Below are positions 31,590-42,137 of a DNA stretch of 64,000 nt, in pieces. Position 1 is the first letter of the stretch. The number at the start of each line of letters is the position of its first letter. A program made the translations under genes and the position numbers. Source of the DNA: Halichoerus grypus (taxonomy: Eukaryota; Chordata; Mammalia; Carnivora; Phocidae); NCBI RefSeq assembly GCF_964656455.1, contig NC_135726.1:31711930-31775929 (forward strand), written 5' to 3'. Below the pieces are notes generated by a model. The model searched no databases. It saw only the letters and a list, made by a program, of their open reading frames with translations, and was not told the DNA's origin.

Positions 31590-33005
31590 TCCTGAAACAC
31601 CTGTAGGGTTTATTCACACTGCCTGGGGGAAAGAGAAGTTCGTGGGGTTAGAACCCAGGTCTTTCTGACTCGAAGCAACTTGTCCTCTGAAGGTATAGGA
31701 CTTAATGAACTGCAGGACCCCTCGAGGCTCAGAGCCTCCCACAGCTGACCAATATCTCATCATTTTTTTAAATTCAAATGCTTGCCTTAAATGATGCTTA
31801 TATTCACATCTGATCATTTAGGACGGTGGCCTTCAACCTTTCTTGAAGCAGCAGAATTCTGTCTCCAGGTGGTCCATTTGGGGGAACATCAGCATACACT
31901 GTGGATAAAGAACAGAGCTTTGGTTGCAGGAAAGGCAGAGACCAGGGCTCATTCCTTCCCCACTCTCTCTACACTCTGGGTCCTAATGTAACCACTGAGG
32001 AACCTCCAGGAGCTCCGAGGGTTTCTATGAACCCACTTTGGAAATCACTCCTTTGAACACTCATTCATACCCAAGTAAGACAAACAGCCAACCTCTAACT
32101 CACTGTAGACTTGGCTCCCTTTCTTCTCCATGCCCCTGGGATGATGAGTAAGGACACAGCCAAGAGGTCTGCCATGGTAATGGCGGACAGATTAGTGGTG
32201 CCAGGTGGGAATGACAAGTTCATTCATGAGCACAGGTGAGACTCCCTCTGTCGACTACCAGAAACATCTGGGTGAGGGGGCTTTGCAGGGGCCTGGGGAT
32301 CTGCATCCTCAGAAGGAAGCCAGAGTCAACAGAATGCAGGTGATAGCCAAGGATGTCATCTACCAGTTCCCTCAGTTGGACAATTCAGGTTACAGGGCAT
32401 TCTTGGTTACAACAAATATTTCTAAGAGTAAAAGATGGATTTTTATTTTCTGTTCTATTTCTTAGTTGACCCATCAGTGCCCCTGAGTTTCTAGCCTTTT
32501 CCTCTCCTTGGATGTAGACCTTTCTTTGAGAGGGACGGTGAGAGTAAAGACCAAGGCTCTGGAAGAATCAGCTTATGAATCCTCATCACTGCAACACCAG
32601 CAGGAGCTTCCAGAAGGTTCCCTGGGTTGCTATCCTCCCCCTGCCCCGCTTCCTGCTTATGGCTTCATGATGGCCTTACGTCAAATGGGTAAAGTTGACA
32701 GTGGGGACATGTGTGAGGAGATGGGGCACAGGAGCAGGTGAGCTGAAGCTGAGCTGGCGAGACTGGGGGGGAGGGGGAAGGGGGAGGGGAGGGCCATCGC
32801 TGAAGAGGAGCAAGATTCACACCAAATAGCGCTAAGCCTGTGGCTCGGCCTCTGCACTCGGCTCCTCTTTGGCCTAGAGAAGCTCATTCACCCTCTCTGA
32901 ACCTCAGCGGACACTGCTTAAACCAGGAAACTAGCCCTTATTTAAGATAACTGCTGAACTTTCTGCACTGTCCAGAGGGGTCACTGGGAGCGAAGATGCT
33001 TTGTC
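31590..33005. other. Mostly unique sequence
   Basis: Sequence at 31825-32060 (GACGGTGGCCTTCAACC to GGAAATCACTCC) has the feel of an old hAT-type relic, with weak outside ends, but I cannot name it. The rest shows nothing. Confidence 0.35.
32765..32793 (+). other. G-rich tract, G-quadruplex potential
   Basis: Six G-runs (GGGGGG, GGGGG, GGGGG, GGGG, GGG and one more) separated by single A or AA within 29 bases. Confidence 0.55.
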
Positions 33006-33007
33006 AT

Positions 33008-33245
33008 TCTAGAGCAATCGTTCTTAACTGGTGGTGCTTTTGTCCCCCACCCCGGGGCTCACGTCGCAATGCCTGGAAACACTTTTGGGTTGTCACAAGG
33101 TGGGGAGGAAGGAAGGTGCTGCCAGCGTGTAGCGACTAGAGGCCAGGAATGCTGCCTCGATGTCCCAGAGGGCACAGGACAGCCCCCCCACAATAAGGAA
33201 TCATCCACCCCCAAATGTCAGTAGAGCAGAGCCTGAGAAACTCTG
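33008..33245 (+). repeat. Old DNA-transposon-like repeat
   Basis: GCAATCGTTCTTAACTGGTGG, CAATGCCTGGAAACACTTTTG, GGTTGTCACAAGGTGGGG, CACAGGACAGCCCCCCCAC, CACCCCCAAATGTCAGTAG and GCCTGAGAAACTCTGC match a common old mammalian repeat with terminal GTTCTCAA/TTGAGAA inverted ends (hAT-like). Family number not asserted. Confidence 0.7.
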
Positions 33246-33640
33246 CTTTTGACTCTACGAGCTGTGTGATTTAGACAGAGCCAGCTGTCAGTGGGCACCC
33301 AAGGCAGGTCACAAGGGATGGCACCCTGCTCTTGCCCGGGGCGGGGGGGCGGGAGGGCAGGGGGAAGGGACAAGGAAAGGTCTCAGACCTCCACTGCTGG
33401 AACTTCTCTGGAATTTGAGCCCAGAAAAGTTGTTGGCTTTGGACAAAAAATAAATAAATAAATAAGCATGGCCCTGGTCACTAGAAGAAATGTCTTCCCC
33501 CAGGCTGGTGGCAGGCCAGGTAAACAGTGACAGCCTTCTGAAGAAATTCATTAATCACTGGGGATCTCCTTACCCATGCTTCCCCACTCAAATTCTCCCC
33601 CCTCCCCGGATCCCCGCACCCCTCATTGCTAAGTGCCATG
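33246..33640. other. Unique sequence with G-runs
   Basis: 33338-33370 carries GGGGCGGGGGGGCGGGAGGG and further GGGG, with quadruplex potential. A short (AAAT)n run lies at 33447-33465. No gene. Confidence 0.4.
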
Positions 33641-33641
33641 G

Positions 33642-33890
33642 CCTCCCCTTCAGATTCTGATTAGACCTTATCAGCCAGGTAGGGACCAATCAATGGCAGA
33701 TCACCGGAAGATTGAGCCCCCAGATACTTCACGGGTCCTATCCCCAGTCGCCCCAGTTGCTGGCTGCCAACAGAGCAGATCTGGCTTTAGGTGATATCAT
33801 TCCATGTCCTCAACCAGAGACATTGAGATAATAACTTTCCAAATATTGTCTTACGAGATGCCTATCACTGTAAAACAATATTTTGTCACC
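33642..33890. promoter_or_regulatory. Candidate conserved regulatory block
   Basis: Repeat-free block with CCTTATCAGCC (33666-33676, GATA word), GGGACCAATCAATGGCAG (33682-33699; CCAAT and PBX-like words overlap), GAGATAATAACTTTCC (33824-33839), and AAACAATATTTTGTCACC (33872-33889). Function inferred only. Confidence 0.35.
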
Positions 33891-33894
33891 AGGC

Positions 33895-34798
33895 AATGAA
33901 CAAGGAGGAGTATCATCTTGCAGAAACCCGGAGGTTGGTGGAGGGAGGCGAGGTCATCCCATGGTGGTGAGGGTTGGGGGAAGCAGCAGTGGGGTGAGAT
34001 GGTGGGCTTCCCAGATACTCAACGGTCTTTGGGACAAGGGAGGGGGGCTTGGCCAGAGGAGCTCGTTTTCAGGCTGTAGATAATGCATGCCAAATCAGAG
34101 AGGAAATGCAATTTGCTCTTAAAATGGGGTGCACTGGGGGACATGGATAGGAAAGACCCTTTCCCTGCTCGCAGGGAGTTTACAGTCAAAAAAGGAAGAC
34201 ACCAGAAGCAGATGCACAACAAGGTAGACAAGATCGTGGCCAAGTTGAGCTCACTGTGTAGCCCTGTTGCATCGTCAGATGACCACCAACTTAAGCTTGT
34301 CAGCAAAAATAAGATACAGAACGATACAATACCCAACCACAAACTTACTGGTTATAAAGTACCTTTAATTTCTTCTTGGTAACAGAGGGATCTTGCCGGA
34401 GGCAAGCTTCAGGTCCGTCACTCGGGAATTCTGAGTCTGGAGATGGGGAAGGAAAGGCAGAGGAGGGAAATGACCAGAGAGGATTGAGAGACACAGGTCA
34501 AGTCCTGTCAGTGTGTCCATAAAACCGCACCCAAGACTAAGGCTGTCACTCTCCCTTCCCGGACACCCACCCCTGCCATCAGAATTCCCTTGGAAAATTC
34601 CCTAGGGTACTCTTCTGGGGAGATCCTCAATAGGCCAATCAGATGGAAGTGACAGAGCAAAGGCGAATGCCATGTGTTTGGGGGTTTGAGAGAGGGGGGC
34701 AGTGTGGGGGTCTAGTGCTGCCAGGACATATTGAGCCAAACCCCTCATGTTTCTGGAGTGAACATCCAGTTGTGGTGAAGGGCAAGGCTGCTGGAGGC
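33895..34798. other. Unique sequence with a weak L2 scrap
   Basis: CTTTCCCTGCTCGCAGGGAG and TTTACAGTCAAAAAAGG (34158-34195) resemble the antisense L2 words for CCCTGCCCTCATGGAGC and TTACAGTCT. The rest is unassigned. Confidence 0.35.
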
Positions 34799-34799
34799 C

Positions 34800-34965
34800 G
34801 GCTGGCTCGGCCCCAAGTCGGACTCTACCACTTACTGTGTGACCTCAGGCAAGTTTCTCCGCCTCTCTGTGCTTTGGCTTTCTCATCTAGAAAATGGGCG
34901 GTCAATAAGGTTGTTGTGAGGGATTAAGAGAGCACGTAGAACGCTGCCTGCCTGACACACAAGGA
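34800..34965 (+). repeat. MIR SINE
   Basis: AAGTCGGACTCTACCACTTAC, TGTGTGACCTCAGGCAAGTT, TTTCTCATCTAGAAAATGGG, AAGGTTGTTGTGAGGGATTA and ACGCTGCCTGCCTGACACAC: well-kept MIR. Confidence 0.85.
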
Positions 34966-34969
34966 AACC

Positions 34970-35600
34970 ACCACAACTGTTAGCTTTCATTAGGACCCCT
35001 GAGTCACTGGAGGATTAAGTGGGAAATTCCAGGGAATCCATTCGATCTGTTGGCTCACCACCTCCTAACACCAGGTTTAGGCAAAGACCACTGTGTGCAG
35101 GAGCTTACAGTCTGGTGGGGAAGACACAGCTGAAGGATACTTTCAAAATATAATTTCAGGCGGCGATAAGAGCTTTGAAAATGATCCTGGCTATGGGAAA
35201 AGGATGAAGTAAACCAGGAGGCTAGCAGCCGCAGGCTGTCTCAGACAGGGTGGCTGGCAGAGGTCTCTGGCCGGGGCTGACCTCCGAGCGGAGATTTGGA
35301 GGAAGCAAGGAAGGCCAGCAAGTGCACGGGCCCCAGGCAGCAACTGCCTTCTTCCTGGTCCTGGACACCTTCCTCCCGCACCTGTTGGAGCACAGTGGCC
35401 TTGACGTTCTCCCTGCCCCCCAGGCCTTGCTCCTCCCTGATCCACTGCCCATCTTAAAACGGTGGAGTCGGTGACTAAAAATAAAAGGGGACCTTCGGGG
35501 TGTCTTCCTTTTGCTCCATGGTGCCAGATAGAGAGCCTCGCTCAAGGAAGGAGGCAGTATTTTTTCGAGGAGGGAGTTCTTTGGTGACCACATCTGTCAT
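34970..35600. other. Unique sequence with a possible L2 scrap
   Basis: GCAGGAGCTTACAGTCTGGTG (35098-35118) followed by GGGGAAGACACAGCTGAAGG looks like antisense L2 (GGAGCTTACAGTCTAGTGGG). The remainder is GC-rich and unassigned; a 123-codon minus frame has no domain. Confidence 0.35.
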
Positions 35601-35611
35601 ACAAAATCTCT

Positions 35612-35880
35612 GGACCCTTGAAACCCCAGGTCCCAGGTTCGAGTCCTGGCTCCTGGCTTTCTTGGCTGCGGACCGTGACTGGATGATCACAGAACGTTCT
35701 GTCCCAATGATGGAAGTGATGGTGTTGATGAGGACGATGGGGGCCACAGGTGTCCACTGTGCTGTCGGGGGCAGACCACAGCGTATGGTCGTCCTAGATG
35801 TTGGCCAAGTTACTGAATCTTTCTGAGCCTCAGTTTCCTCAAGGGTAAAGGAGGATAACCACGTCAGAAAGTGGGGCTGC
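35612..35880 (+). repeat. MIR SINE split by about 110 bases
   Basis: The tRNA-like half is CCAGGTTCGAGTCCTGGCTC (35633-35652) and the core is GGCCAAGTTACTGAATCTTTC (35803-35823) with GAGCCTCAGTTTCCTCAAGGG. Between them (about 35690-35797) lies unrelated DNA with GATGATGG-like words. Either a small insertion or two neighbouring MIR fragments. Confidence 0.6.
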
Positions 35881-36019
35881 CTGAAGATGGGACGAGCTAA
35901 CGGGCGTGTCACCAGGGGGCCACCTGACACATGAAGAGGCGCTCCCCGCTAACCCCACACAAAGAACCACAGTGTCACACAGCACCTTCCCAGCTGTCAC
36001 CTTCATATCTTTCTATCGG

Positions 36020-36345
36020 AAGGAGAGCAATTTTGAGAAACTACAGTCATTTGAAGTTCTTCTTCATTATTAATTTTATAGAAAGTTATTTTGTGGATCT
36101 GCCTTTTATTTTATTTTTTTATTTTTTTGGTAATTAGATGCTGTAAAAAATTTTTAGTGATTTTCTCTTCTTTGTAATTAGAAATAGCGATTAGAGTATC
36201 TTTTATATTACATGGCATTTTTCCTTTAAACAATTGTATACATTTTGTATTCTTTGCTTTTCTCCATACAGACTTTAATGAGAATGGATTCATTGTGTGC
36301 CATAATTTGCTATTATTATAGTGTGTCATGAAAATGAGTTATTTC
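36020..36345. other. AT-rich stretch
   Basis: T-rich runs (TTTTATTTTATTTTTTTATT at 36104-36123) and TTTGTAATTAGAAATAGCGATTAG near 36170. It could be an old LINE tail or regulatory DNA; nothing more can be read. Confidence 0.35.
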
Positions 36346-36700
36346 CGTCACAGAAATATAATGCCCAGTGTAATGTATTTTTGCTGGTGGGTTTTTTTTT
36401 TTTTTCCCTCTAGGGACAGGGGAAATGTGTTTGCCAAGTTTAGAACCCGCTTGAACCTCAAAGCCTGGGGAATTGCAAAGCAAAGGGAGCTTTCTGGAGT
36501 CCGAGAGTGCTCCCTTCTTTGGGCGGCACAGAGCAAAGCGCGAGGCAGCGGAGAGCTGGTTTTGCACATTTCATTAAAAAGCACACGGGATTCTAAACAG
36601 TTGGTTCCCAGCAAATGGCATCTGTTCAAGCCAGGCTCAGGGAAGCCAAGAGCAGGTTGCTTCTTAAGACTCTGAGCAGGCCGTGTAATCGCTGAGTTTG
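36346..36700. promoter_or_regulatory. Candidate conserved block
   Basis: Repeat-free sequence after a T-run, with AAGCAAAGGGAGCTTTCTGG (36478-36497), GCACATTTCATTAAAAAGC (36564-36582) and GTGTAATCGCTGAG (36682-36695). A 213-codon minus-strand frame overlaps it, but the reading has no recognisable domain. Regulatory role is speculative. Confidence 0.3.
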
Positions 36701-37790
36701 GAAACCCGTGGAAACTTCTGGAAACCTGCCCGTGTTTCTCCCCGCCGCCGAGTGCAAACCGCCCACACAGCCCACCCTCCGCTGTAGGTGACACAGCCTG
36801 GTCTACCCACAGGACCTGCCAGCGAGCTTCAGGCCGGGGATGGTGGCCCATCTGCTCCGGCCTTCCAGCCCCATGTGGGAGCCCAGGCAGGGAAGGGGGA
36901 GGACACTGTCCCCGCAGCTCACCATGAGGTGGGTGCCCAGGGGCTGGGTTCTCCCTAAAACAGGCCACCTCCACGCTCCTGCCTACCAATTAAAGCGTGC
37001 TCAACAAGAAGTCGCTCCCGGGGGACAAAGATGTAATTTGGACCTCGTGTCCAGATTCTAGGAAGGCAAGGGTAGACAGGAATAGACTGGCCATATTTGC
37101 CGCCCCGCCGGGGGGGAGGGGGTTCTCTGTGCTGTGATATCTCATGACCCTCGTTAGGGTGGATGCCAGGGAATTGGAGCACGAGCGAAGAGACATGTAT
37201 GCCAAGGGCGGGGCGGGAATTCCAGCAGGATACAGATGGCACGCTCCGAAAAGGTCACTGGAGAGAGTTTATTATGGTCACCGCCCCCCACAGGTGTGGG
37301 CACTGGCAGTTCTGGGAGCACCCGGACTTTGGGCTGGGGACCGTGGCCCGTCTGGGGCCTGTTGCGGGTGCAGGGAGAGGGAGTGAGGAGCTGGCCCTTT
37401 TCTCTTGCAGGAGCAGCAAGGTTCACGCTTCCTCAGAGAGCAGAAGCAGGGGCCCAGGATGCTGATGGGTAACAGCCCTCCCTCTGCCCTGCCGACTCTG
37501 GCTTGCAAAGCCCACGTCCTATCACCTCCTTCTACTGTCCCAACAGCCCTGGGAGGCAGCCCGTGGGGCCAATTCTTCCCATTTCGCAGAGAGGAAGATG
37601 GGAGCTTCAGGAACCGGCCTGGAGCCATAGCTCACCACCTGGGGAGCGTCTCAGCCCCTGCCTAGGATAGGGAGCAGGCTGAGGGAGGTAGGAAGCCAAG
37701 GGCTGAGCTGGCTGGAGTAGACCCCCCAAGTTGCCTCCTGGGCACATTCACCCCACAGCCAGCCCTGACCCGGCATGTCCTGGTTAAGAG
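36701..37790. other. Unique GC-rich sequence
   Basis: GC-rich with scattered CpG and a GCCGCCCCGCCGGGGGGGAG run (37099-37118). Several frames near 100 codons overlap on both strands with no domain. No repeat named. Confidence 0.4.
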
Positions 37791-37794
37791 ACTA

Positions 37795-37985
37795 GAATGT
37801 GCCAGCAAATTGCCAGATTTCAAATCCCAGCTCTGAGGCTTCCTAGCAGAACCTTGGGCAAATTATCTAACTTTATGGGGCCTCAGTTTCCCCATCTGGA
37901 AACTGGGGATAATAGCATCACTCCGGCGGGATGATAACGAGAATTAAATGAGCTGGTTCAGGGAAAGCCTGTGGACCAGTGCAGA
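37795..37985 (+). repeat. MIR SINE
   Basis: GATTTCAAATCCCAGCTCTG, GAACCTTGGGCAAATTATC, GGCCTCAGTTTCCCCATCTG, GGGGATAATAGCATCACTC and ACGAGAATTAAATGAGC: clear, near full-length MIR. Confidence 0.9.
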
Positions 37986-37989
37986 CAGG

Positions 37990-38538
37990 CTCCTAATGGC
38001 GTAGTGCCCAAAGTGCTGGTTCAGGGGTGAGGGGGCCATGACCCCCCCCACCAAAATTTGGTCATCTGAGCCTTGCACCTGTCCACTTGTGTCTGCTCAA
38101 AGAGTGTGCCTTTCCTGATTCAGCCAGCCCGAGGGGTGCCTGCCTTTTTCTAACGCCTGGCTCTAGAAGGCCAGCACATTCAAGGTGCCCAATTAATAGT
38201 ATTATGGTTTTCAGTTCTGAGGATGCTCCTTTTCCCCCTGCTCAAGCTCTCCTCTGGAAAGGAGCAAAGCCAAGCCTGGTTATTGAATTCGGAGGGAAAG
38301 ATGTGATGTGGACTTCCCAAGTGTGACACTCCCCACCCCAGTAGATCCCTGTAAATAGCCCAGAGCTTGGACCCGGGCTGCCTCTCAGCTGCCTCGGCCT
38401 GGTCCATGGGCTGTCGTGATGCCCCAAGGCCCCCCACTTACTCCTGCAGGACATGAGAACAGATGAGCAGAGCACAGCCCTTGATCTTAGATCTTAGAAC
38501 AATTCCCTCTCGCTTCCCCCATGTGTGTTTGCGACTCT
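37990..38538. other. Unique sequence, nothing recognised
   Basis: No repeat or coding signal between the MIR and the AT-rich block on its right. Confidence 0.35.
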
Positions 38539-38539
38539 C

Positions 38540-39110
38540 TTCCCAGCTGAGGACTCATATTTAAACAGGGCAAAGTGACATTCCATCATTAATACCTAAT
38601 GCAGTTGTATTGAGTTGTGTAAACATGCCTCCTAGCAGAGGGCCCTGTCCCCCCTCCTTGGCCCCCTCCCCGTTATAATTGTTTTCGCTCCCCTAAACTC
38701 AGATGTAATTCAAGTAGGAGAAATCGTGGCTGGGATTACATCTGCAGCCAGGGAATTATTAGTATGACTTTTTGGCGGCATGACAGTGATGTTTCGACAA
38801 TCTATACATATTGATTTAGGTCGATAATAAACAATTTGATTAGCCTCCCCATCCATGGGCTGTCATTTCAATCACGGACAGGGGCCCAGCGGAGTGGAAG
38901 GCAGGCAGCACACGCAAGTGGCAAGAATTCTCAAAATAAGAAACTCCGTCCTGATTAGAGGCCTGGCTTCAGTGAATTGGACAAGACAGCTCAGCTGCCA
39001 CGTTATTAACTCCCTGGGAAAATACTCGGCTGGTCCCCGGGGCCAGCCCGCATATTCTGATGTGGATCGATAAGCAATCTCCGGTGTATATGGAATTCAG
39101 ACTCGAATCA
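38540..39110. promoter_or_regulatory. Candidate conserved enhancer-like block
   Basis: About 570 repeat-free bases with dense homeodomain and FOX-like words: CATTAATACCTAATGC (38587-38602), GTGTAAACATGC (38617-38628), CAGGGAATTATTAGTATGAC (38749-38768) and GATAATAAACAATTTGATTAG (38823-38843), then TGTCATTTCAATCACGG (38861-38877). One of the strongest constraint-like stretches by eye; not tested. Confidence 0.45.
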
Positions 39111-39114
39111 TTTG

Positions 39115-39800
39115 TCTCTGGCTCCTTTCTCCAAAGGGAGCCCCATGGTCGGACCTGGCCTGCTGCCCCAGCACCCCACCCCCCGCCCCCCCACACACTC
39201 CCCTTTTAACTAATGACCCGCCACGGAGGAGGCCAGAGAGCAGAAATCTCTTCCATCACCGAGAGAGGCTCTCTCAGGTGGGCCTAATGATGGTAATGGC
39301 CTCCTTTCAATTTTTTAAAAAACGACGCCTGCCCCGACATCTTGGGGGTGAATTTGTGTAAGTGATGGGCACGCCCCCGGATGACAAATAGACAGATGTC
39401 CCAGTAATGGACACACACACCCCCCCCATACACACACACAGTGTCCACACCTGATGGTGACGCTGAAACAGAGCAGGGAAGGGACACTTCTCCCGGGCCT
39501 CTCTGGGGGAGACAGAAGGGTAGGTTCCACCCAGTGGTCCTGGTGGTCTGGACTGGGGCTGCTTCAGGAGAGAAGAGGTCATGTCAGGGCAGCTCCGGGC
39601 TTAGCTGTGAGCTGGTTGCATGTCGCTCACCAACTGATGGAGCGTCCCAGGCCGCAGAAACACTTAGTGACCTCCGGATGCCTCTTCCTTTGGTTCCAGG
39701 TGGAGACTCGACTGGACAGGGTACTGAGGCCCAGGTCCTGCAGGGGACCGCGTGGCCAGTCAGCTACTGGCAGGGACCCCGGCTCTCCCCACGGTCAGGA
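39115..39800. other. Unique sequence with CA-rich tract
   Basis: 39408-39445 holds ACACACACACC, a C-run and ATACACACACACA. Flanking DNA is GC-rich. Frames of 148 and 154 codons on the plus strand (39441-39905) show no domain. Confidence 0.4.
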
Positions 39801-39802
39801 AG

Positions 39803-40012
39803 GCAGCGTGGTTCAGTGGTTAGCCCAGGCGTGGGGGCCGGCCAACCTGAGAGTCGTCTCGGGCGAGCTACTGCACCTTTTCGAACCTCTCCCCGTGTAA
39901 AATGAAGCTGCTAGCAGCTACCTGGCATGTCCGTGGTGAGCATGTATTGAAATCCTGCAGGGAGGGGGTCTAGCACGTTGCTGGGGCATAATACACGCTG
40001 GCTGGTTATTGG
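39803..40012 (+). repeat. MIR SINE
   Basis: GCAGCGTGGTTCAGTGGTTAG begins the tRNA-like head, then GGCGAGCTACTGCACCTTTTC, TCTCCCCGTGTAAAATGAAG, GCACGTTGCTGGGGCATAAT and CTGGCTGGTTATT: full-length MIR. Confidence 0.85.
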
Positions 40013-40257
40013 TTTCCGCATCCACAGGAGGTGGCGAGTGCAGGGAGGGATGTACGTTTTTACTGACATGTTATCATTGGTATTAATCAGACCCCTCTTT
40101 TAAACAAGAAAATCTGAGAAGCCCAACGTGTAACACAGACAAAAGCAGCTGCTCTGCTCAGTGTTGAGGCTGGAGAATCAGGCCCCCGCCTGTCCCCTGG
40201 CCACGCCCCCTTCCACCTTCCCACCACCCTGAGGAGCCCTGAGCGCTGAGCCAGTCC

Positions 40258-40400
40258 AGCGTCCACTAGGTCAGTGGAAAGATAATGATATCCGGAGGCA
40301 TAAGAATGGGCTCCTGACTCCAGCTGCAAGATACTGGGCCTACTCCTCTCTAGAGGCCTTGGTTTGCCCAGCGGCAAAATGAGGGCAGGCGGAGCAGTCC
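40258..40400 (+). repeat. MIR SINE fragment
   Basis: GAATGGGCTCCTGACTCCAGC, CTAGAGGCCTTGGTTTGCCC and AGCGGCAAAATGAGGG: diverged MIR core. Confidence 0.5.
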
Positions 40401-40639
40401 CTGAGGGTACCTCAGCTTCCAGACTCTGTGCATCTGTCGAAGGAAACTAGAACCTGTAGAGTCCCATAAAACTGAAGAGTCATAACACCAATGCCATGGA
40501 GCAGTGGTCTCCAGACCGTGCTTCCTGCAGAAGGGCTGTGAGGGTTTCTGGGGTGAGGAGAGGTCAGGGAGCAGGGACCTGAGCCCTCAGCCTGGATCTC
40601 CACCCACAGAACCTGTGTCCTGAATAAAAGCAAGCAAAG

Positions 40640-40895
40640 GGCAGTATCAGTTAGAATTGGATTTGGCTGAGAAAGAAAGGCCTAAAATAAGACTTACACA
40701 AGATCAGACTTTATCTTTCTTTTACACACAAGCTGGAAGTCAGCTGTCCAGGCCTGGTGGTGCTGCTCAGGGACGGGGTTTCCTTGCAGCTCGCAGCTCC
40801 ACCATCCAGGGTCATGGGGTTCACTTGTCTTCATGTTTTAAGATGGCAGCCCACAGATCCATGTTCCAGGAAGTAAAATGGAGGAAGGGCTAAAA
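40640..40895 (+). repeat. Ancient interspersed repeat (family not named)
   Basis: CAGTTAGAATTGGATTTGGC, TGAGAAAGAAAGGCCTAAAA, TCTTTCTTTTACACACAAGC, GTCCAGGCCTGGTGGTGCTG and ATGGCAGCCCACAGATCC then CATGTTCCAGGAAG follow a common old mammalian repeat. Confidence 0.55.
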
Positions 40896-40953
40896 TAGAT
40901 TGGGGCAAAAGCTGCATACAAACTCTTTTTTTATTAATAATTTTTTTATTTTA

Positions 40954-41168
40954 TTTTATTTTTTATTTATTTTATATTTTTTTAAGATTTTATTTATTTA
41001 TTTGACAGAGAGAGACAACGAGAGAGGGAACACAAGCAGGGGGAGTGGGAGAGGGAGAAGCAGGCTTCCCGCAGAGCAGGGAGCCCGATGCGGGGCTCGA
41101 TCCCAGGACCCTGGGATCATGACCTGAGCTGAAGGCAGACGCTTAGTGACTGAGCCACCCAGGCGCCC
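40954..41168 (-). mobile_element. CAN-SINE
   Basis: AT-rich tail, AAGATTTTATTTATTTATTT, GAACACAAGCAGGGGGAG, GCAGGCTTCCCGCAGAGCAG, GATCATGACCTGAGCTGAAG and TGAGCCACCCAGGCGCCC. Duplication TAATTTTTTTATTTTA (40938-40953 and 41169-41184) is exact. The insertion sits at the 3' tail edge of the old L1 on its right. Confidence 0.97.
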
Positions 41169-41922
41169 TAATTTTTTTATTTTAAATTAGTTTTAGATTC
41201 ACAGAAAAAATGCAAAGATAGTACAAAAAGTTCTCATAGCACCCACATCCAGTTTCCCCATTATTAACTTCTTGTGTAAGTATGGTATATTTGTTAAAAT
41301 GAATGAACCAACATTAATATCAACTAAAGTCCATACTTAATAAGATTTCCTTCATTGTTACCTAATGCCCTTTTTCTGTTCCAGGATCTCATCCATGGTA
41401 CCACTTTACATTTAGTTGTCACATCTCCTTAGGCCCCTCTTGGCTGTGACAAATTCCTCAGACTTCCCTTGTTTTTAATGACCTTGACAGTTTTGAGGAG
41501 CACTGGTTGGGTATTTTGCAGAATGTCCTTCAGTTGGAATCTGTCTGGTGCTTTTGTCTTTTTTTTTTTTTTTAAGATTTTTTTTATTTATTTGACAGAG
41601 AGAGACACAGCAAGAGAGGGAACACAAGCAGGAGGAGTGGGAGAGGGAGAAGCAGGCTTCCTGCGGAGCAGGGAGCCCGATGTGGGGCTCGATCCCAGGA
41701 CCCTGGGATCATGACCTGAGCCGAAGGCAGACACTTAACGACTGAGCCACCCAGGCACCCCTGGTGCTTTTGTCTTGATTAAACTGGGGTTAGGGGATTG
41801 GGGAGGAACGTCATCCTCATCACATCATGAGAATATCTTGGTTGTTTCCAGTTTTTAATGATTATCAGTAAAGCTGTTATAAACATTCACATGCAGGTTT
41901 ATTGTACGACATACTAACTCCT
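41169..41922 (-). mobile_element. L1 LINE 3' end, interrupted by a CAN-SINE
   Basis: TTAGTTTTAGATTCACAGAA (41187-41206) is the antisense L1 3' end. CAGTTTCCCCATTATTAAC, GGTATATTTGTTAAAATGAATG, CACATCTCCTTAGGCCCC and TGGTTGTTTCCAGTTTTTAATG (41840) then TAAAGCTGTTATAAACATTC follow in order. The CAN-SINE at 41561-41760 splits it. Its age exceeds that of all SINEs around it. Confidence 0.8.
41561..41760 (-). mobile_element. CAN-SINE, young, inside the L1
   Basis: T-run, AAGATTTTTTTTATTTATTT, GAACACAAGCAGGAGGAG, CCTGCGGAGCAGGGAGCC and GAGCCACCCAGGCACCCC. Perfect 16-bp duplication CTGGTGCTTTTGTCTT (41545-41560 and 41761-41776). Removing it restores a continuous L1. The exact duplication and low divergence mark it as one of the youngest elements here. 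Confidence 0.98.
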
Positions 41923-42137
41923 TTTTTTTTTTTTTAAGATTGATTGATTGATTTTAGAAAGAGAGAGAGAGCGCAGCACAGTGGGGAGGGGCAGAGGGAG
42001 AGGGAGAAGGAATCTTAAGCAGATTCTTTGCTAAGCGTGGAATCTGACCCAGAGTTCAATCCCCCAACACTGAGATCATGACCTGAGCTGAAACCAAGAG
42101 TCAGATGCTTAACCAACTGCACCATACAGGTGCCCCC
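41923..42137 (-). mobile_element. CAN-SINE, older subfamily
   Basis: T-run, AAGATTGATTGATTGATTTT, GGGGAGGGGCAGAGGGAG, GATCATGACCTGAGCTGAAA, CCAAGAGTCAGATGCTTAACC and CACCATACAGGTGCCCC. More diverged (CCAAGAGTCAGATGC head type) than its neighbours. No clear duplication is visible. Confidence 0.92.

Noticed and set aside
31270..31668. Four overlapping frames with repeated K/E/R/G or F/L/P/S
   Set aside because: They are direct translations of the purine tetranucleotide tract.
35633..35652. tRNA-like B-box GGTTCGAGTCCTGGC
   Set aside because: It is the tRNA-derived head of a MIR SINE; no acceptor stem or anticodon arm can be folded around it.
36348..36989. 213-codon minus-strand frame
   Set aside because: No recognisable domain or family; it overlaps a T-run and GC-rich unique sequence and shows no exon-like boundaries that I can defend.
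40900..41714. Frames ending in similar peptides such as SREPDVGLDPRTLGS
   Set aside because: These are antisense translations of CAN-SINE bodies and recur at several SINEs; not a gene family.
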